From DASUXY01 sp035301985 (lineage in GTDB: Bacteria > Bacillota > Bacilli > Bacillales > Amphibacillaceae), in the NCBI GenBank assembly GCA_035301985.1, contig DATGTE010000010.1:1-64000 (forward strand): 64,000 bases of DNA. The letters run 5' to 3'. Below the pieces are notes generated by a model. It was not told where the DNA came from and made no database searches. It was given only the letters and a program-made list of their open reading frames with translations. The position numbers were made by a program, and so were the translations under genes. Position 1 is the stretch's first letter; each line of letters opens with the position of its first letter. Positions 17,367 to 27,218 of this stretch are shown here, one piece after another.

Positions 17367-17747
17367 CTATCCCCTTTTAGCACCTCGACCTCCGCGTCTA
17401 GATTCCGTGTGCTTCTTTAAAGAGGCTAGACGATCTTCTGAATCTCTAAGAAAGCGATTCATTTTTGCTTCAAATGATTCATTTCGCTCCCTTTCTGATT
17501 TTTGGCGTCGGCGATCTTTTGCTTTTTTAATGGATAAACCGATTTTACCATCCTTTTCAACATTAATAACCTTTACTTTGACGGTTTCGCCAATACTTAA
17601 ATAATCATTAATGTCTTTAACAAATTTATCGGCAACTTCACTAATATGGACGAGTCCAGTAGTTCCTTCTTTCAGTTCTACAAACGCTCCAAAATTAGTA
17701 ATTCCAGTTACCTTTCCTTCTAGCTTGCTGCCTACTTCGATTGACAT
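17367..17747 (-). CDS. yabR: S1-domain RNA-binding protein YabR
   Basis: A 126-aa protein with one S1 domain (about 1-72: VGSKLEGKVTGITNFGAFVEL ... GLVHISEVA) and a basic, Arg-rich C-terminal tail (RRRQKSERERNE ... RRGGRGAKRG), fitting an RNA- or ribosome-associated role. ATG at 17745-17747 was chosen because AAGGAGGAG lies upstream and homologues start at MSIEVG; the longer frame upstream adds 26 unconserved residues. It follows divIC by about 75 nt. Confidence 0.93.
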   Translation of the reverse strand: MSIEVGSKLEGKVTGITNFGAFVELKEGTTGLVHISEVADKFVKDINDYLSIGETVKVKVINVEKDGKIGLSIKKAKDRRRQKSERERNESFEAKMNRFLRDSEDRLASLKKHTESRRGGRGAKRG

Positions 17748-17821
17748 AAAAAAAATGCTCCTCCTTAGAATTTTTAAAAAACTACTCTCTACTATATTAT
17801 AGCGAAGGTTATGAAACTGTG

Positions 17822-18205
17822 TCAATAAGAGGGGTCATTATCCGGAATTTTGAAGATCAATTCCCCTTCTTTCGAGAAAAAGTAGTTTGTTCGCGCAATA
17901 TCCAATATATATTCGTCATTATTTAACAGCTTAATTTCTTCCTTCAACTGATTTTCTTGTTTTTTTAATGCTGTCATTTGCTCTTCCAATTGCTCATATT
18001 GTTCTGCTTTCTCCGCGTAAAGAGAACGCTGTTTAATATGGTATGTAGCCATACTACCAATCACAATCATAACGATTAACGAAAACAAAACTAAACGACG
18101 AATGAGACGCTGTTTTTTCTTTTTTTGTCTCTCCATGTACGTATCATACTGTTTCATATATGGTGAGTTCAATCTGGTAATGGATCGTTTCGATGGTTGT
18201 GACAC
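17822..18205 (-). CDS. divIC: Cell division protein DivIC
   Basis: Septum component that partners with FtsL and DivIB. 127 aa with a short basic cytoplasmic N-terminus, one membrane helix (about 37-57, LVLFSLIVMIVIGSMATY), then a leucine-zipper-like coiled coil (about 65-95) and the conserved YILDIARTNYFFSKEGELIF end. The start is GTG after GAGGAGGTAACTAC. It follows yabQ by 4 nt. Confidence 0.95.
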   Translation of the reverse strand: MSQPSKRSITRLNSPYMKQYDTYMERQKKKKQRLIRRLVLFSLIVMIVIGSMATYHIKQRSLYAEKAEQYEQLEEQMTALKKQENQLKEEIKLLNNDEYILDIARTNYFFSKEGELIFKIPDNDPSY

Positions 18206-18209
18206 GTAG

Positions 18210-18809
18210 TTACCTCCTCATAAACATCATAAATTCCCGACATCTAACGTATATATTCTCTATTGTACTATAAAATCCCTTTATTTTGCGAAGTTTAACT
18301 TGGATACACTTAGGTAACCATGAATAAACTTTCTTCAGCACCCTTGTGAATGGAAACAGAATAATTTTTAAAACGATGCCAATAAACCAGACGATTACAT
18401 GAATGCATAAAAACAAACATGTGATCACGAAGCGAAATATATAGATGATCGGCAGTACAATCATCACACGTACCAAATGAGCAATAAATCGATAAATCGC
18501 AGCGACAACCGATAATATACGTTCCAACAATTTCATATACCATCTTTTCCCAACTAATTGATACGCACTAAACCCAAGTAAACAGGCTATAAAGACATAA
18601 GCCCGTAATTCACCGCCATTTACTAAAAACAATATATAAAACAGTATGAAAGTCTGGATTAACCAAAAACAAACTTCCACAATCGTCGTCACGATAAAGT
18701 GACTTGTCCACGACCTTGTCAAACGCCTGAATGTATCTAACATGATGCCCAGGTAAAACCCACCCGCAACCATAGACATCATCGTAAGAAACTGCACATT
18801 CAACGTCAT
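18210..18809 (-). CDS. yabQ: Spore cortex membrane protein YabQ
   Basis: 199 aa with four to six hydrophobic helices and the characteristic N-terminus MTLNVQFLTMMSMVAGGFYLG. Required for spore cortex formation in B. subtilis; located in the outer forespore membrane. The ATG overlaps the end of yabP by 4 nt. It carries a 40-aa basic C-terminal segment (KVYSWLPKCIQVKLRKIKG). Confidence 0.9.
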   Translation of the reverse strand: MTLNVQFLTMMSMVAGGFYLGIMLDTFRRLTRSWTSHFIVTTIVEVCFWLIQTFILFYILFLVNGGELRAYVFIACLLGFSAYQLVGKRWYMKLLERILSVVAAIYRFIAHLVRVMIVLPIIYIFRFVITCLFLCIHVIVWFIGIVLKIILFPFTRVLKKVYSWLPKCIQVKLRKIKGFYSTIENIYVRCREFMMFMRR

Positions 18810-19105
18810 CTGAAGAGCTTGCTAAAAAATCCTTTAGCCTTCTCCTGATGATGTTCATCGACATAGGAAACTTCATATATACGACCCTTAATGGAGACGA
18901 TACCTTCACCGACATCTAAATTTTTCAATTGTAAATTTTGACCCCGAACGATTAAATAGCCCATAACCGTTTCTAGCAAAAACTCTTCGTTATCAAAACT
19001 GTCGACTTCCCGAACACCTGTGATTTCCAGCAACTTACGGTTGTTAATTCGTAATTGGTGGTCCTTTTGCACTTGCTTTGAATGGTCTCTAGAATAGTAA
19101 TCCAT
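18806..19105 (-). CDS. yabP: Sporulation protein YabP
   Basis: 99 aa of the YabP/YqfC family (LRINNRKLLEITGVREVDSFDNEEFLLETVMGYLIVRGQNLQLKNLDVGEGIVSIKG). In B. subtilis it is expressed in the mother cell under SigE with yabQ. Upstream, minus strand CATAATGT (19130-19137) with ATACT (19150-19154) is a weak SigE-like candidate. Overlaps yabQ by 4 nt. Confidence 0.92.
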   Translation of the reverse strand: MDYYSRDHSKQVQKDHQLRINNRKLLEITGVREVDSFDNEEFLLETVMGYLIVRGQNLQLKNLDVGEGIVSIKGRIYEVSYVDEHHQEKAKGFFSKLFR

Positions 19106-19164
19106 ATACTTGTCCCCCTTATCATTATTACATTATGAGGAAATGGACAAGTATAGAACTTTTT

Positions 19165-19425
19165 TTAAGAATTAACTTTTTCTTCTTTCAAAACCTTATA
19201 AAGTGTTTTGGCATTGTCCTTTTTGACAACTTCATCTAACGAAGTCACTTGTACGGTTACGAGCTTTTGCCCAAACTGGATGGCAATCTCATCTCCGACT
19301 GAAACGGTTGTACCTGGCTTGGCTTTATTTCCATTGACAGAAATCCGCCCTTGATCCGCTACCTCTTTTGCCAATGTTCGCCGCCTAATCAATCGTGAAA
19401 CTTTTAAAAATTTATCTAATCGCAA
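19165..19425 (-). CDS. rqcP: RqcP, S4-domain ribosome quality-control factor
   Basis: 86-aa S4-domain protein (MRLDKFLKVSRLIRRRTLAKEVADQGRISVNG). RqcP/YabO works with RqcH in C-terminal alanine tailing of stalled nascent chains on 50S subunits (known for the B. subtilis protein). The start is TTG; its Shine-Dalgarno GAGAGTGA overlaps the stop of yabN, so the two are coupled. Confidence 0.93.
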   Translation of the reverse strand: MRLDKFLKVSRLIRRRTLAKEVADQGRISVNGNKAKPGTTVSVGDEIAIQFGQKLVTVQVTSLDEVVKKDNAKTLYKVLKEEKVNS

Positions 19426-19431
19426 GTTGGA

Positions 19432-20883
19432 TCACTCTCTTTCTTTTGCTTCATCCCAATATTTATCCATTTCTTCAAGTGATGTATGATGGATATCTTT
19501 GCCAAGTTCTTGTAATCGTTTTTCAATGTAGGAAAAACGCCTTGTAAACTTTTGATTTGCTCGATTAAGAGCGATTTCCGGATCAATTTTATAATACCTC
19601 GTCAAGTTCGCTAAAACAAATAGAACATCACCAAATTCTTCCTCGACATCGGTCCATTGCTTATGTTGAATAGCCTCTTTTACTTCACTGAGTTCTTCAG
19701 AAAGTTTCTTCCAAATATCACCCACATCATCCCAATCAAAACCAACTTTAGCTGCTTTTTTTTGTAAGTGAAAAGCCTTTGCTAAGGATGGAAGGGACTT
19801 CGCAACCCCATCTAAAACAGACTGGCGCTCTTTTTTACCTTTTTCCATCTGCTTTAAGGCTTCCCAATTTTGATGTACATCTTCAACCGTATGAACGGAC
19901 GTCTGTCCAAATACATGTGGGTGTCGATGAATCATTTTTTTCGTAATCGCTGCAATGACATCATCAATGGTAAAATAGCCATTGTCTTCGCCAATTTGAC
20001 TATGAAGCATCACTTGAAGTAAGACGTCTCCTAATTCTTCAACGATTCCATCATCATCTTCTCTGTCAATCGCCTCGATTAATTCATACACTTCTTCAAT
20101 CGCATACGGTCTCAATGTCTCATGAGTTTGTTTACGATCCCACGGACAGCCCTTTGGTCCACGTAATGTTGCGATCACTTCCTTCAACTGATTGAAAGTA
20201 TGATATAATAACTCGTCCGGTGCCGGTGGAACATAGATGCTCGTTAAATTACTTATTTCCATGGTCCGATCTACTTCTTCCAAAGGGATCGTCCAAATTT
20301 TTTCCTCGCGACTCCCCGCCGCTTCAATAATCGTCACTTCATAATCCGCGGGTAAATCTTCCAACAACTCGAGTTTCACATTGGAAGCAATCATCGGATC
20401 GTACACTTGACAAAAAACAATATGCTTTCGATAATCTAACGCACGTCTGTCAAAGCTCATACCATCTACGAATTGAAAACCATCAATTGGATCGATTCTT
20501 AGCGCTGTAAACAACGCATCTAAATAACTTTGACCACCGCTAATCGTTACATCCACTTCATTTTGCTCTAATAACAGCTGAACCGTCTTCTCCGCAAGCA
20601 TGGGGTGACCTGGTACACAATAGATAATCGATTGTTTTTTTGCTTGATTTACTAAATCGTTAACAATTTTTTGATAGACGGTTGAAAATTGCTCTTCTTC
20701 TTCATAAACCTCATCGAATGATGCCATACGAACGCCCTCTTCCTGAAGCGATTGCACGACAGGATGGGACTTTGTTCGGGTATAAATTGGAACTTTTGCA
20801 TCGCATAATTTTTTATATATGCCTAGGGGAAGTTGATCGATTTCACCAGCCCCAAGACCAACAATTTCAATGGTTTCCTTCAT
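19432..20883 (-). CDS. yabN: Fused SAM methylase-like / MazG pyrophosphohydrolase (YabN)
   Basis: 483 aa. The N-terminal half is a tetrapyrrole (corrin/porphyrin) methylase-like domain (IEIVGLGAGEIDQLPLGI ... CVPGHPMLAEKTV). The C-terminal half holds two MazG repeats (LRGPKGCPWDRKQTHETLRPYAIEEVYELIEAI; EEFGDVLFVLANLTRY), an NTP pyrophosphohydrolase clearing non-canonical nucleotides. This fusion is standard in Bacilli. It overlaps yabM by 4 nt. Confidence 0.95.
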   Translation of the reverse strand: MKETIEIVGLGAGEIDQLPLGIYKKLCDAKVPIYTRTKSHPVVQSLQEEGVRMASFDEVYEEEEQFSTVYQKIVNDLVNQAKKQSIIYCVPGHPMLAEKTVQLLLEQNEVDVTISGGQSYLDALFTALRIDPIDGFQFVDGMSFDRRALDYRKHIVFCQVYDPMIASNVKLELLEDLPADYEVTIIEAAGSREEKIWTIPLEEVDRTMEISNLTSIYVPPAPDELLYHTFNQLKEVIATLRGPKGCPWDRKQTHETLRPYAIEEVYELIEAIDREDDDGIVEELGDVLLQVMLHSQIGEDNGYFTIDDVIAAITKKMIHRHPHVFGQTSVHTVEDVHQNWEALKQMEKGKKERQSVLDGVAKSLPSLAKAFHLQKKAAKVGFDWDDVGDIWKKLSEELSEVKEAIQHKQWTDVEEEFGDVLFVLANLTRYYKIDPEIALNRANQKFTRRFSYIEKRLQELGKDIHHTSLEEMDKYWDEAKERE

Positions 20884-22469
20884 TTCTTATTTCCTCCTCG
20901 AGCCATTCGAAGCCATACATGTGACAACGGAAGCATTTTCAGCTCACGCTCTGTAAACGCCTGAAAACGGATTAATAAAAAAACGTATATACTAGCACCG
21001 GTCAATGTAATGAAACAAACACGGAGCAGTAAACGACTACGTGAAACAGACAGTGCATCAGGTAACATCATCTGCACGGCTGCAATGAACAAAATCATCC
21101 CACTTGTTGCGATTAAAAAAGCACGCCAATGGATGTTTTTAAGCACAACTAATTGGGGTAACTTCCGTTTCAACTCCATACATGCGACAACACATAACAA
21201 TAACAAACTAAACACCGTTGCTAAAGCACTTCCCGTAATTCCCAACCATGGAGTAAATAAATCATTTAACAGCCATTTCACAATCAATGCACCTAAAATA
21301 AACAGTGCCGTCCGCTGCAAAAATCCTAACGATTGTAAAATCGATATCACCGTAATGCCCAGTGAGCTAAGCAAAATCGCCAGTGCTAAAATTCGCAAAC
21401 TCGTCGTCCCCGCATCATCTTTAAACAACAATATGTTAGTTTCCGGAAAAATCATCACAAGTCCGACCATCGCTCCAAAAGCTACATAAAAACTTAAAAT
21501 CATCCCACTTTCAATTTGTTGGTACATGATACGGGGCTGTGTAAGCCATTTATTTTTTGAAAGGTTCGGAATGAGAGCTAGGGCAAAAGAAGAGCCAAGT
21601 ACAGCTCCAAGCTGAATCAGTGGTTGCCCTCGATCAAAAACTCCTTTCGCTTGCATCGCTTCTCCTCGCGTAAGTCCATATTGCAATAAACCCGGTAGTA
21701 ACGTAAACACGTCTGCAAGCTGCACGACGAGTAAAATCATATGGTTAAGTGACGCTACAATCCCAAACATAATAATTGTTTTCACAGAAACGGTCCATGG
21801 TACCAAATAGCTGTCGCGTTGGACAGGACGTTTTTTCATAAAAAAAACCGCTAAAATACCAATCGAAACGAAGAATCCAGCCATTGTCGCTATACTAGCT
21901 GCTGGTCCAATCTGGTATATATCACCGTTTCCAAGGCCAATCCATATGGACATCATAATGATCAGTGAAACCCGAACAATTTGTTCACCGAGCTGCGAAT
22001 AAGCGGTCGGTTGCATGTAATGATTCCCTTGAAAGACCCCCCGCAACAATGCTATAAAAGGAATGAATAAAAAAATAAATGATGCTACCCGGTAGCTTGA
22101 AGCCAAACTGGGATCTCCAATCCATTCAGCAATATGGTGGGCATTTAGAAATAAAATTAGAAAAAAGATGCCATTCATACTTAATAAAATTAAAAAAACG
22201 GGCATATAAAAACCTAAAAAGGAAATCCCTTTTCCTTCACTTTTTACATCACTCACCATTTTCGAAACCGCCGACGGAAAACCATATAAGGCTAAAACAG
22301 TAGCCATACCGAGAATTGGATAAACTTGTTGGTACATATAAAACCCGACATCACCTGTTAAGTTTTGCAAAGGTATACGATAACCCGCACTTAAAATTTT
22401 ACTTAATACTCCTGCAAACGTCAGGATTAATGCACCTTTAAAAAGTTTATTTGTCTCCTTACCAGCCAT
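20880..22469 (-). CDS. yabM: MATE/MOP-type lipid flippase family protein YabM (SpoVB-like)
   Basis: 529 aa with about 14 predicted membrane helices, in the polysaccharide exporter/SpoVB/MurJ superfamily. The N-terminus KLFKGALILTFAGVLSKILSAGYRIPLQNLTGDVGFYMYQQVYPI is diagnostic. Probably moves a lipid-linked glycan across the membrane; substrate unknown. It heads the yabM-yabN-rqcP cluster, with a terminator (22565-22604) separating it from spoVT. Confidence 0.9.
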   Translation of the reverse strand: MAGKETNKLFKGALILTFAGVLSKILSAGYRIPLQNLTGDVGFYMYQQVYPILGMATVLALYGFPSAVSKMVSDVKSEGKGISFLGFYMPVFLILLSMNGIFFLILFLNAHHIAEWIGDPSLASSYRVASFIFLFIPFIALLRGVFQGNHYMQPTAYSQLGEQIVRVSLIIMMSIWIGLGNGDIYQIGPAASIATMAGFFVSIGILAVFFMKKRPVQRDSYLVPWTVSVKTIIMFGIVASLNHMILLVVQLADVFTLLPGLLQYGLTRGEAMQAKGVFDRGQPLIQLGAVLGSSFALALIPNLSKNKWLTQPRIMYQQIESGMILSFYVAFGAMVGLVMIFPETNILLFKDDAGTTSLRILALAILLSSLGITVISILQSLGFLQRTALFILGALIVKWLLNDLFTPWLGITGSALATVFSLLLLCVVACMELKRKLPQLVVLKNIHWRAFLIATSGMILFIAAVQMMLPDALSVSRSRLLLRVCFITLTGASIYVFLLIRFQAFTERELKMLPLSHVWLRMARGGNKK

Positions 22470-22564
22470 GATAGACGCCTTTCTAACTTCGGAAATTTAT
22501 GTTCATTATAGCACAGATCATGGTCTTGGCAGTTAATAAACACGGAACGGAATACGCAACCATT

Positions 22565-22604
22565 AAAAAAGCAAAGAATCAGAACAGTTGTCTGCATTCT
22601 TTGC
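22565..22604 (-). terminator. Intrinsic terminator after spoVT
   Basis: Inverted repeat GCAAAGAAT (22571-22579) / ATTCTTTGC (22596-22604), extended by inner CAGA/TCTG pairing. On the minus strand TTTTTT follows. Confidence 0.9.
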
Positions 22605-22624
22605 CGTTGTTTGTCAGATTGAGA

Positions 22625-23161
22625 TTACTCCATTTGCTTACCTAGAAAACTTGCAGCCGTTTCGATGGTTTTCTCTTCGACTTCTCCAAGCTTCGTATCA
22701 TCCTTGGAAAAAATCATCACACAGCCGATGGGATCACCATTAGCGATCACTGGACTAATACAATACGAATATATTTCTTCTTCTTTACCTTGGACAATTT
22801 CTAACATGCTCGGTGTATCTTCTGTTACAAGTGTTCGGTTTTCAATCGCCTTTTCCAACTCTGGACCAATATTTTTATTTAAATAATCCTTTTTAGATTC
22901 CCCTGCGATCGCTATTGTTTCATCACGATCACAAATTAAAACAGGGCTTTGCAGAGAATCAAATAAAGCTTCGGCATATTCGGTTGCAAATTTACCTAAT
23001 TCATTAATCGGTGAATACTTTTTTAAAATGACTTCGCCTGCACGATCAATAAAAATTTCTAATGGATCTCCTTCACGGATGCGTAGCGTTCTTCTAATTT
23101 CTTTTGGGATGACGACCCTTCCTAAATCATCTATGCGTCGTACAATTCCTGTTGCCTTCAT
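22625..23161 (-). CDS. spoVT: Stage V sporulation protein T (AbrB-family regulator)
   Basis: 178 aa. The N-terminal swapped-hairpin AbrB domain (MKATGIVRRIDDLGRVVIPKEIRRTLRI ... ILKKY, 1-50) binds DNA; the C-terminal GAF-like domain (about 56-178) has an unknown ligand. In B. subtilis it modulates SigG genes in the forespore. Own terminator downstream. The 385-bp stretch upstream has no clear promoter, though CATCGTA (minus, near 23184) resembles a SigG -10. Confidence 0.96.
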   Translation of the reverse strand: MKATGIVRRIDDLGRVVIPKEIRRTLRIREGDPLEIFIDRAGEVILKKYSPINELGKFATEYAEALFDSLQSPVLICDRDETIAIAGESKKDYLNKNIGPELEKAIENRTLVTEDTPSMLEIVQGKEEEIYSYCISPVIANGDPIGCVMIFSKDDTKLGEVEEKTIETAASFLGKQME

Positions 23162-23547
23162 TTAAATGAAGCCTCACTTTCTTACGATGATTTTTACATG
23201 TGATTACTCTGTTCCAGCATGATGTCCTTGATCTAAAAGGAGAAAAGTGTTTGCTTCTACACATCATTAAGTATGAATCTTCACGAAAGGATTCGGATGA
23301 CTTAATTGTAATGAGACGGGATGTGAGAGGACGAACGTCAAAAAATACTCATTTTTTAATGCTCCATCAACTGATTATTTCCTCACCGTCCACGTCCATG
23401 AAAATGATTACGGACAGCCTACACCTCTCTTGTATCAATCGTGGAGCATTCACTGTTCGATAACCTGTAGTAAACTCCAGTTGTGTCATTTAGTATGAAT
23501 CATCGGTCAGGAACTATACATGAAATGGGAATTATATCGTTAATTTG
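23162..23547. other. Gene-free 386-bp interval between mfd and spoVT
   Basis: No convincing ORF. It holds a 9-bp inverted repeat AATGCTCCA (23358-23366) / TGGAGCATT (23442-23450), about 75 bp apart, with a GTCC/GGAC pairing inside and an A/T run outside. An ATCGTTAA/TTAACGAT palindrome overlaps the mfd stop (about 23537-23555). Possibly spoVT control sequence or decayed DNA. Confidence 0.5.
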
Positions 23548-26500
23548 TTAACGATTTACAGATGTTAGCTTGTTCATAAAATCTCCGACGATTGCATACC
23601 GATTATATTTATTTTTTCGCGCAGTTTGAAAAGTGATCTTCAACTTATTATGCTCCGTCCCTAATAAAACTTGTCTACCAAACTCACTGGCAACTTCAAA
23701 TAGTTTAGCACCGTCGATTTGTTGACTACGATTTTCCGTAATTAACAACTCAATCTTTTTATTCTTTTCCGTAATCGACTCAACTCCCTCTCGTTTCGCG
23801 AGCATTTTCAACCTCGTTACAGTAAATAGATGATCCACTTCTTGCGGATAATCGCCAAAACGGTCGATTAATTCATCTTGCAAGTCACGAATATCATCAT
23901 GCGAAGAAATAGCTTGAAATTGTTTATACATATCAATTTTTTGCTTCTCATCTGGAATATAAGTTTCTGGAATGTAAGCATCGATATGTAAAGTTAATTC
24001 TGGTTCAACAATTTCGATTTCTTCAAGCTCTTTGCCCGACTTACGTGCTTCAATCGCTTCTTTCAACATTTGGGAATACATATCAAATCCTACAGAATCA
24101 ATAAAGCCATGTTGTTGTGCTCCAAGTAAATTACCTGCTCCGCGAATGGATAAATCCCGCATCGCAATTTTAAAGCCCGAACCTAATTCTGTAAACTCTT
24201 TAATCGCTTGCAATCTTTTTTCGGCAATTTCTGTCAATACTTTATCCTTTTGATACGTAAAATATGCGTAAGCTACTCGATTCGAACGGCCGACACGCCC
24301 TCGAATTTGATAGAGTTGACTTAATCCCATGTGATCTGCATCATAAACAATCAACGTATTCACATTTGGAATGTCGACACCAGTCTCAATGATTGTTGTG
24401 CTAACTAACACATCATATTCGCCTTCTAAAAACCCGAACATGACATTTTCCAACTCGGTTTCATTCATCTGCCCATGGGCTACTGCTATTTTCGCATCTT
24501 CTACAAGCATCGAAATTTCCCGTGCTTTGCGTTCGATATTTTCTACTCGATTGTAGAGGAAAAATACTTGCCCTCCACGAGCCATCTCCCGTTCGATCAC
24601 CTCTCGAATTAAAACGGGATTATATTCCAAAACATACGTCTGGATGGGAAAGCGGTTTTCCGGTGGGGTCTCGATTACAGATAAATCTCGAACCCCAAGC
24701 ATGGACATATGCAATGTACGTGGAATTGGCGTAGCCGTCAATGTCAGTACATCGACAGTGGTCTTTAATTGTTTGATCTTTTCTTTATGCTTAACACCGA
24801 AGCGCTGCTCTTCATCCACGATGAGCAATCCTAAATCGTGATATTGTACATCTTTAGATAATAATCGATGCGTACCGATGACGATATCAACAATCCCTTT
24901 TTTCAAATCTGCAATTGTTTCCTTTTGTTGCTTTCTCGTTCGAAATCGGCTTAATAAACGAATATTTACCGCATGGTTTTGAAAGCGATCACGAATGGTT
25001 TCATAGTGCTGTTGAGCAAGAATCGTCGTAGGAACGAGTAAGGCTACTTGTTTTCCATCCGCTACCGCTTTAAAAGCTGCCCGGATGGCAACTTCTGTTT
25101 TACCATACCCGACATCCCCACAGAGCAAGCGGTCCATTGGACGGTCTTTTTCCATGTCTCGTTTAACTTCGTCGATACACCTCAGTTGGTCTTCTGTCTC
25201 TTGGTATGGAAATGATGCGTCAAACTCTCGCTGCATTTCAGTATCTTTACTAAATGCATAACCTTTTTGCGCTTCTCTTTCTGCATACAATTTAATCAAT
25301 TCATCAGCAATATCCTCTACTGATGACTGAACTCTTCGCTTAACTTTCGTCCATTCACTGCCACCGAGCTTATATAATCGGGGTTCTTTTCCTTCCGATC
25401 CAACAAACTTTTGTACGAGTTCAATTTGATCAATCGGGACGAATAACTTGTCATCACCAGAGTACTTAATACGCAAATAGTCTTTATGCTTTCCATTTAC
25501 CTCGAGCGTTTCGATTCCTAAATACTTACCAATACCGTGATTCGCATGGACGACATAGTCACCAACCTTTAATTCTTGGTAACTTTTAATACGCTCAGCA
25601 TTCGATATGTTAGGCTTACGACGTTTACGTCTCGTCTGTTTTTGAAACAGCTCCTGCTCTGTAATCAGAACAAGCTTATGCATCGGTAATTCAATGCCGC
25701 TACTAATATTTCCAATCGTAATCGTAGGTTTATATACGGGAAGTTGTAAATCATTCGAAAGTGCGCAATCGATCTCATAGTCCATGAATATGGAATGGAT
25801 TTTTTCAGCACGTTTTTGATTCGGTGCTAAAATAATTACCGAATAATCACCTTTTTTCCAACGTTGTAATTCATTTTTTAGTAAGTGCATTTGACCATGA
25901 AATTCCTGCATCGCGCGTGATGAGAGATTGACGATGTTTTGCGGCTGTGTATTTGGGATATGACGTAGAAACACAGACATATATAGTCGTCTATGTTTAA
26001 TTTTATCCAGTGTTGTCTGCCAATCAAAAGAAAACTGACTCCCTTTGACCATTCGATTGGCTTCCAAAAGAGTACTATACCATTCGGCTTCTTCGGTATC
26101 CAGGTTGAGCGCTGATTCCTGAAGCCGACTCATTTCATCTAATATAACAATTCCATGAGCAGGTAGATAATCTAATAAACTAGCAGGTTGATCATAAAGA
26201 AAACCAACATATTTATACATTTCTTGAAAACGCTCTGCATTTTTAAGTTGATCGATGTCATTTTCCATTGTCTCAATAAGCGTTTCTTTCTCCGCACTTG
26301 TTTTCATTTTTGCTAATGTGTCGCCCAATGCTACCTCTAGTCTTTGTGATGCAGAAACCATATCTTCTTCCGTCAATAATAGTTCCGTAGCGGGACCGAT
26401 TGTCTTTTCCTGTACTTTCTCCAAAGAACGCTGTGTTTCGCCATCAAAGTAGCGAATCGAATCGATTTCATCGTCAAATAATTCAATACGTATCGGATGT

Positions 26501-27066
26501 TTTGATGTAATTGGATAAATATCGATAATACCGCCACGACGACTAAATTCACCAGGAGAAGTGACCATGGATACATGTTCATAACCCATTGCGACCAACA
26601 TCCTCAGGCTCTCTTCTAAATCGATTACTTCGTCGGTTCTAAACGGGAGTTGATACGAATGCCAATCATGTGGAGGTGGTAACATCCGTTTAATAGCCGC
26701 AACAGGAGCGATTAATATTCCGGATTCCTTTCTCGACCAATTGGTCAACGCATCAATCCGTTCATATCTTAATTCCGGACTAGCTACAGCTATTTCAGAT
26801 GCTATTAATTCATTGACCGGGTATAAATAAACATGATCCTCACCCATAAAGGCAACCAAATCATCATAGAGTTGTTGAGCTTGGGCTAACTGATACGTAA
26901 CGAGAAGTATTGGCTTTTTGATCGATTCACTAATTAAAGACACAAGAAGACTCCTGGCAGAACCTGAGAGCCCGGCTACCAGTTGTTCCTTCATCCCTGT
27001 TGAGATTCCTGTCATAATTGTTTGTATATCTTCTTTCGATTGTAAATATTGTTTTATACCCTTCAT
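23548..27066 (-). CDS. mfd: Transcription-repair coupling factor Mfd
   Basis: SF2 translocase that removes stalled RNA polymerase from lesions and recruits UvrA. 1172 aa, the usual size. UvrB-like N-terminal region (about 1-350), RNAP-interaction CarD-like domain (about 490-550, GDYVVHANHGIGKYLGIE), translocase with Walker A LLCGDVGYGKTE and DEEQ box LLIVDEEQRFG, motif VI QIRGRVGRSNR, and a C-terminal TRCF domain. The start is preceded by GGGGGA. Confidence 0.97.
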   Translation of the reverse strand: MKGIKQYLQSKEDIQTIMTGISTGMKEQLVAGLSGSARSLLVSLISESIKKPILLVTYQLAQAQQLYDDLVAFMGEDHVYLYPVNELIASEIAVASPELRYERIDALTNWSRKESGILIAPVAAIKRMLPPPHDWHSYQLPFRTDEVIDLEESLRMLVAMGYEHVSMVTSPGEFSRRGGIIDIYPITSKHPIRIELFDDEIDSIRYFDGETQRSLEKVQEKTIGPATELLLTEEDMVSASQRLEVALGDTLAKMKTSAEKETLIETMENDIDQLKNAERFQEMYKYVGFLYDQPASLLDYLPAHGIVILDEMSRLQESALNLDTEEAEWYSTLLEANRMVKGSQFSFDWQTTLDKIKHRRLYMSVFLRHIPNTQPQNIVNLSSRAMQEFHGQMHLLKNELQRWKKGDYSVIILAPNQKRAEKIHSIFMDYEIDCALSNDLQLPVYKPTITIGNISSGIELPMHKLVLITEQELFQKQTRRKRRKPNISNAERIKSYQELKVGDYVVHANHGIGKYLGIETLEVNGKHKDYLRIKYSGDDKLFVPIDQIELVQKFVGSEGKEPRLYKLGGSEWTKVKRRVQSSVEDIADELIKLYAEREAQKGYAFSKDTEMQREFDASFPYQETEDQLRCIDEVKRDMEKDRPMDRLLCGDVGYGKTEVAIRAAFKAVADGKQVALLVPTTILAQQHYETIRDRFQNHAVNIRLLSRFRTRKQQKETIADLKKGIVDIVIGTHRLLSKDVQYHDLGLLIVDEEQRFGVKHKEKIKQLKTTVDVLTLTATPIPRTLHMSMLGVRDLSVIETPPENRFPIQTYVLEYNPVLIREVIEREMARGGQVFFLYNRVENIERKAREISMLVEDAKIAVAHGQMNETELENVMFGFLEGEYDVLVSTTIIETGVDIPNVNTLIVYDADHMGLSQLYQIRGRVGRSNRVAYAYFTYQKDKVLTEIAEKRLQAIKEFTELGSGFKIAMRDLSIRGAGNLLGAQQHGFIDSVGFDMYSQMLKEAIEARKSGKELEEIEIVEPELTLHIDAYIPETYIPDEKQKIDMYKQFQAISSHDDIRDLQDELIDRFGDYPQEVDHLFTVTRLKMLAKREGVESITEKNKKIELLITENRSQQIDGAKLFEVASEFGRQVLLGTEHNKLKITFQTARKNKYNRYAIVGDFMNKLTSVNR

Positions 27067-27218
27067 AAATATCCCCCGTTATAGTGAAAGACGCCTGTTG
27101 AAAGAAAAACAAATCGATACATTATGATAAAAAAGACGACCATACATTTTCCTCGTAGAACTGATTCATCAAGGCCAAAAATGCCTTGGCTACTGAAACC
27201 AAAGCTTGTTTATTTATT

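Noticed and set aside
21010..21489. 159-codon plus-strand ORF opposite yabM
   Set aside because: Antisense shadow of a membrane protein gene, with no ribosome-binding site.
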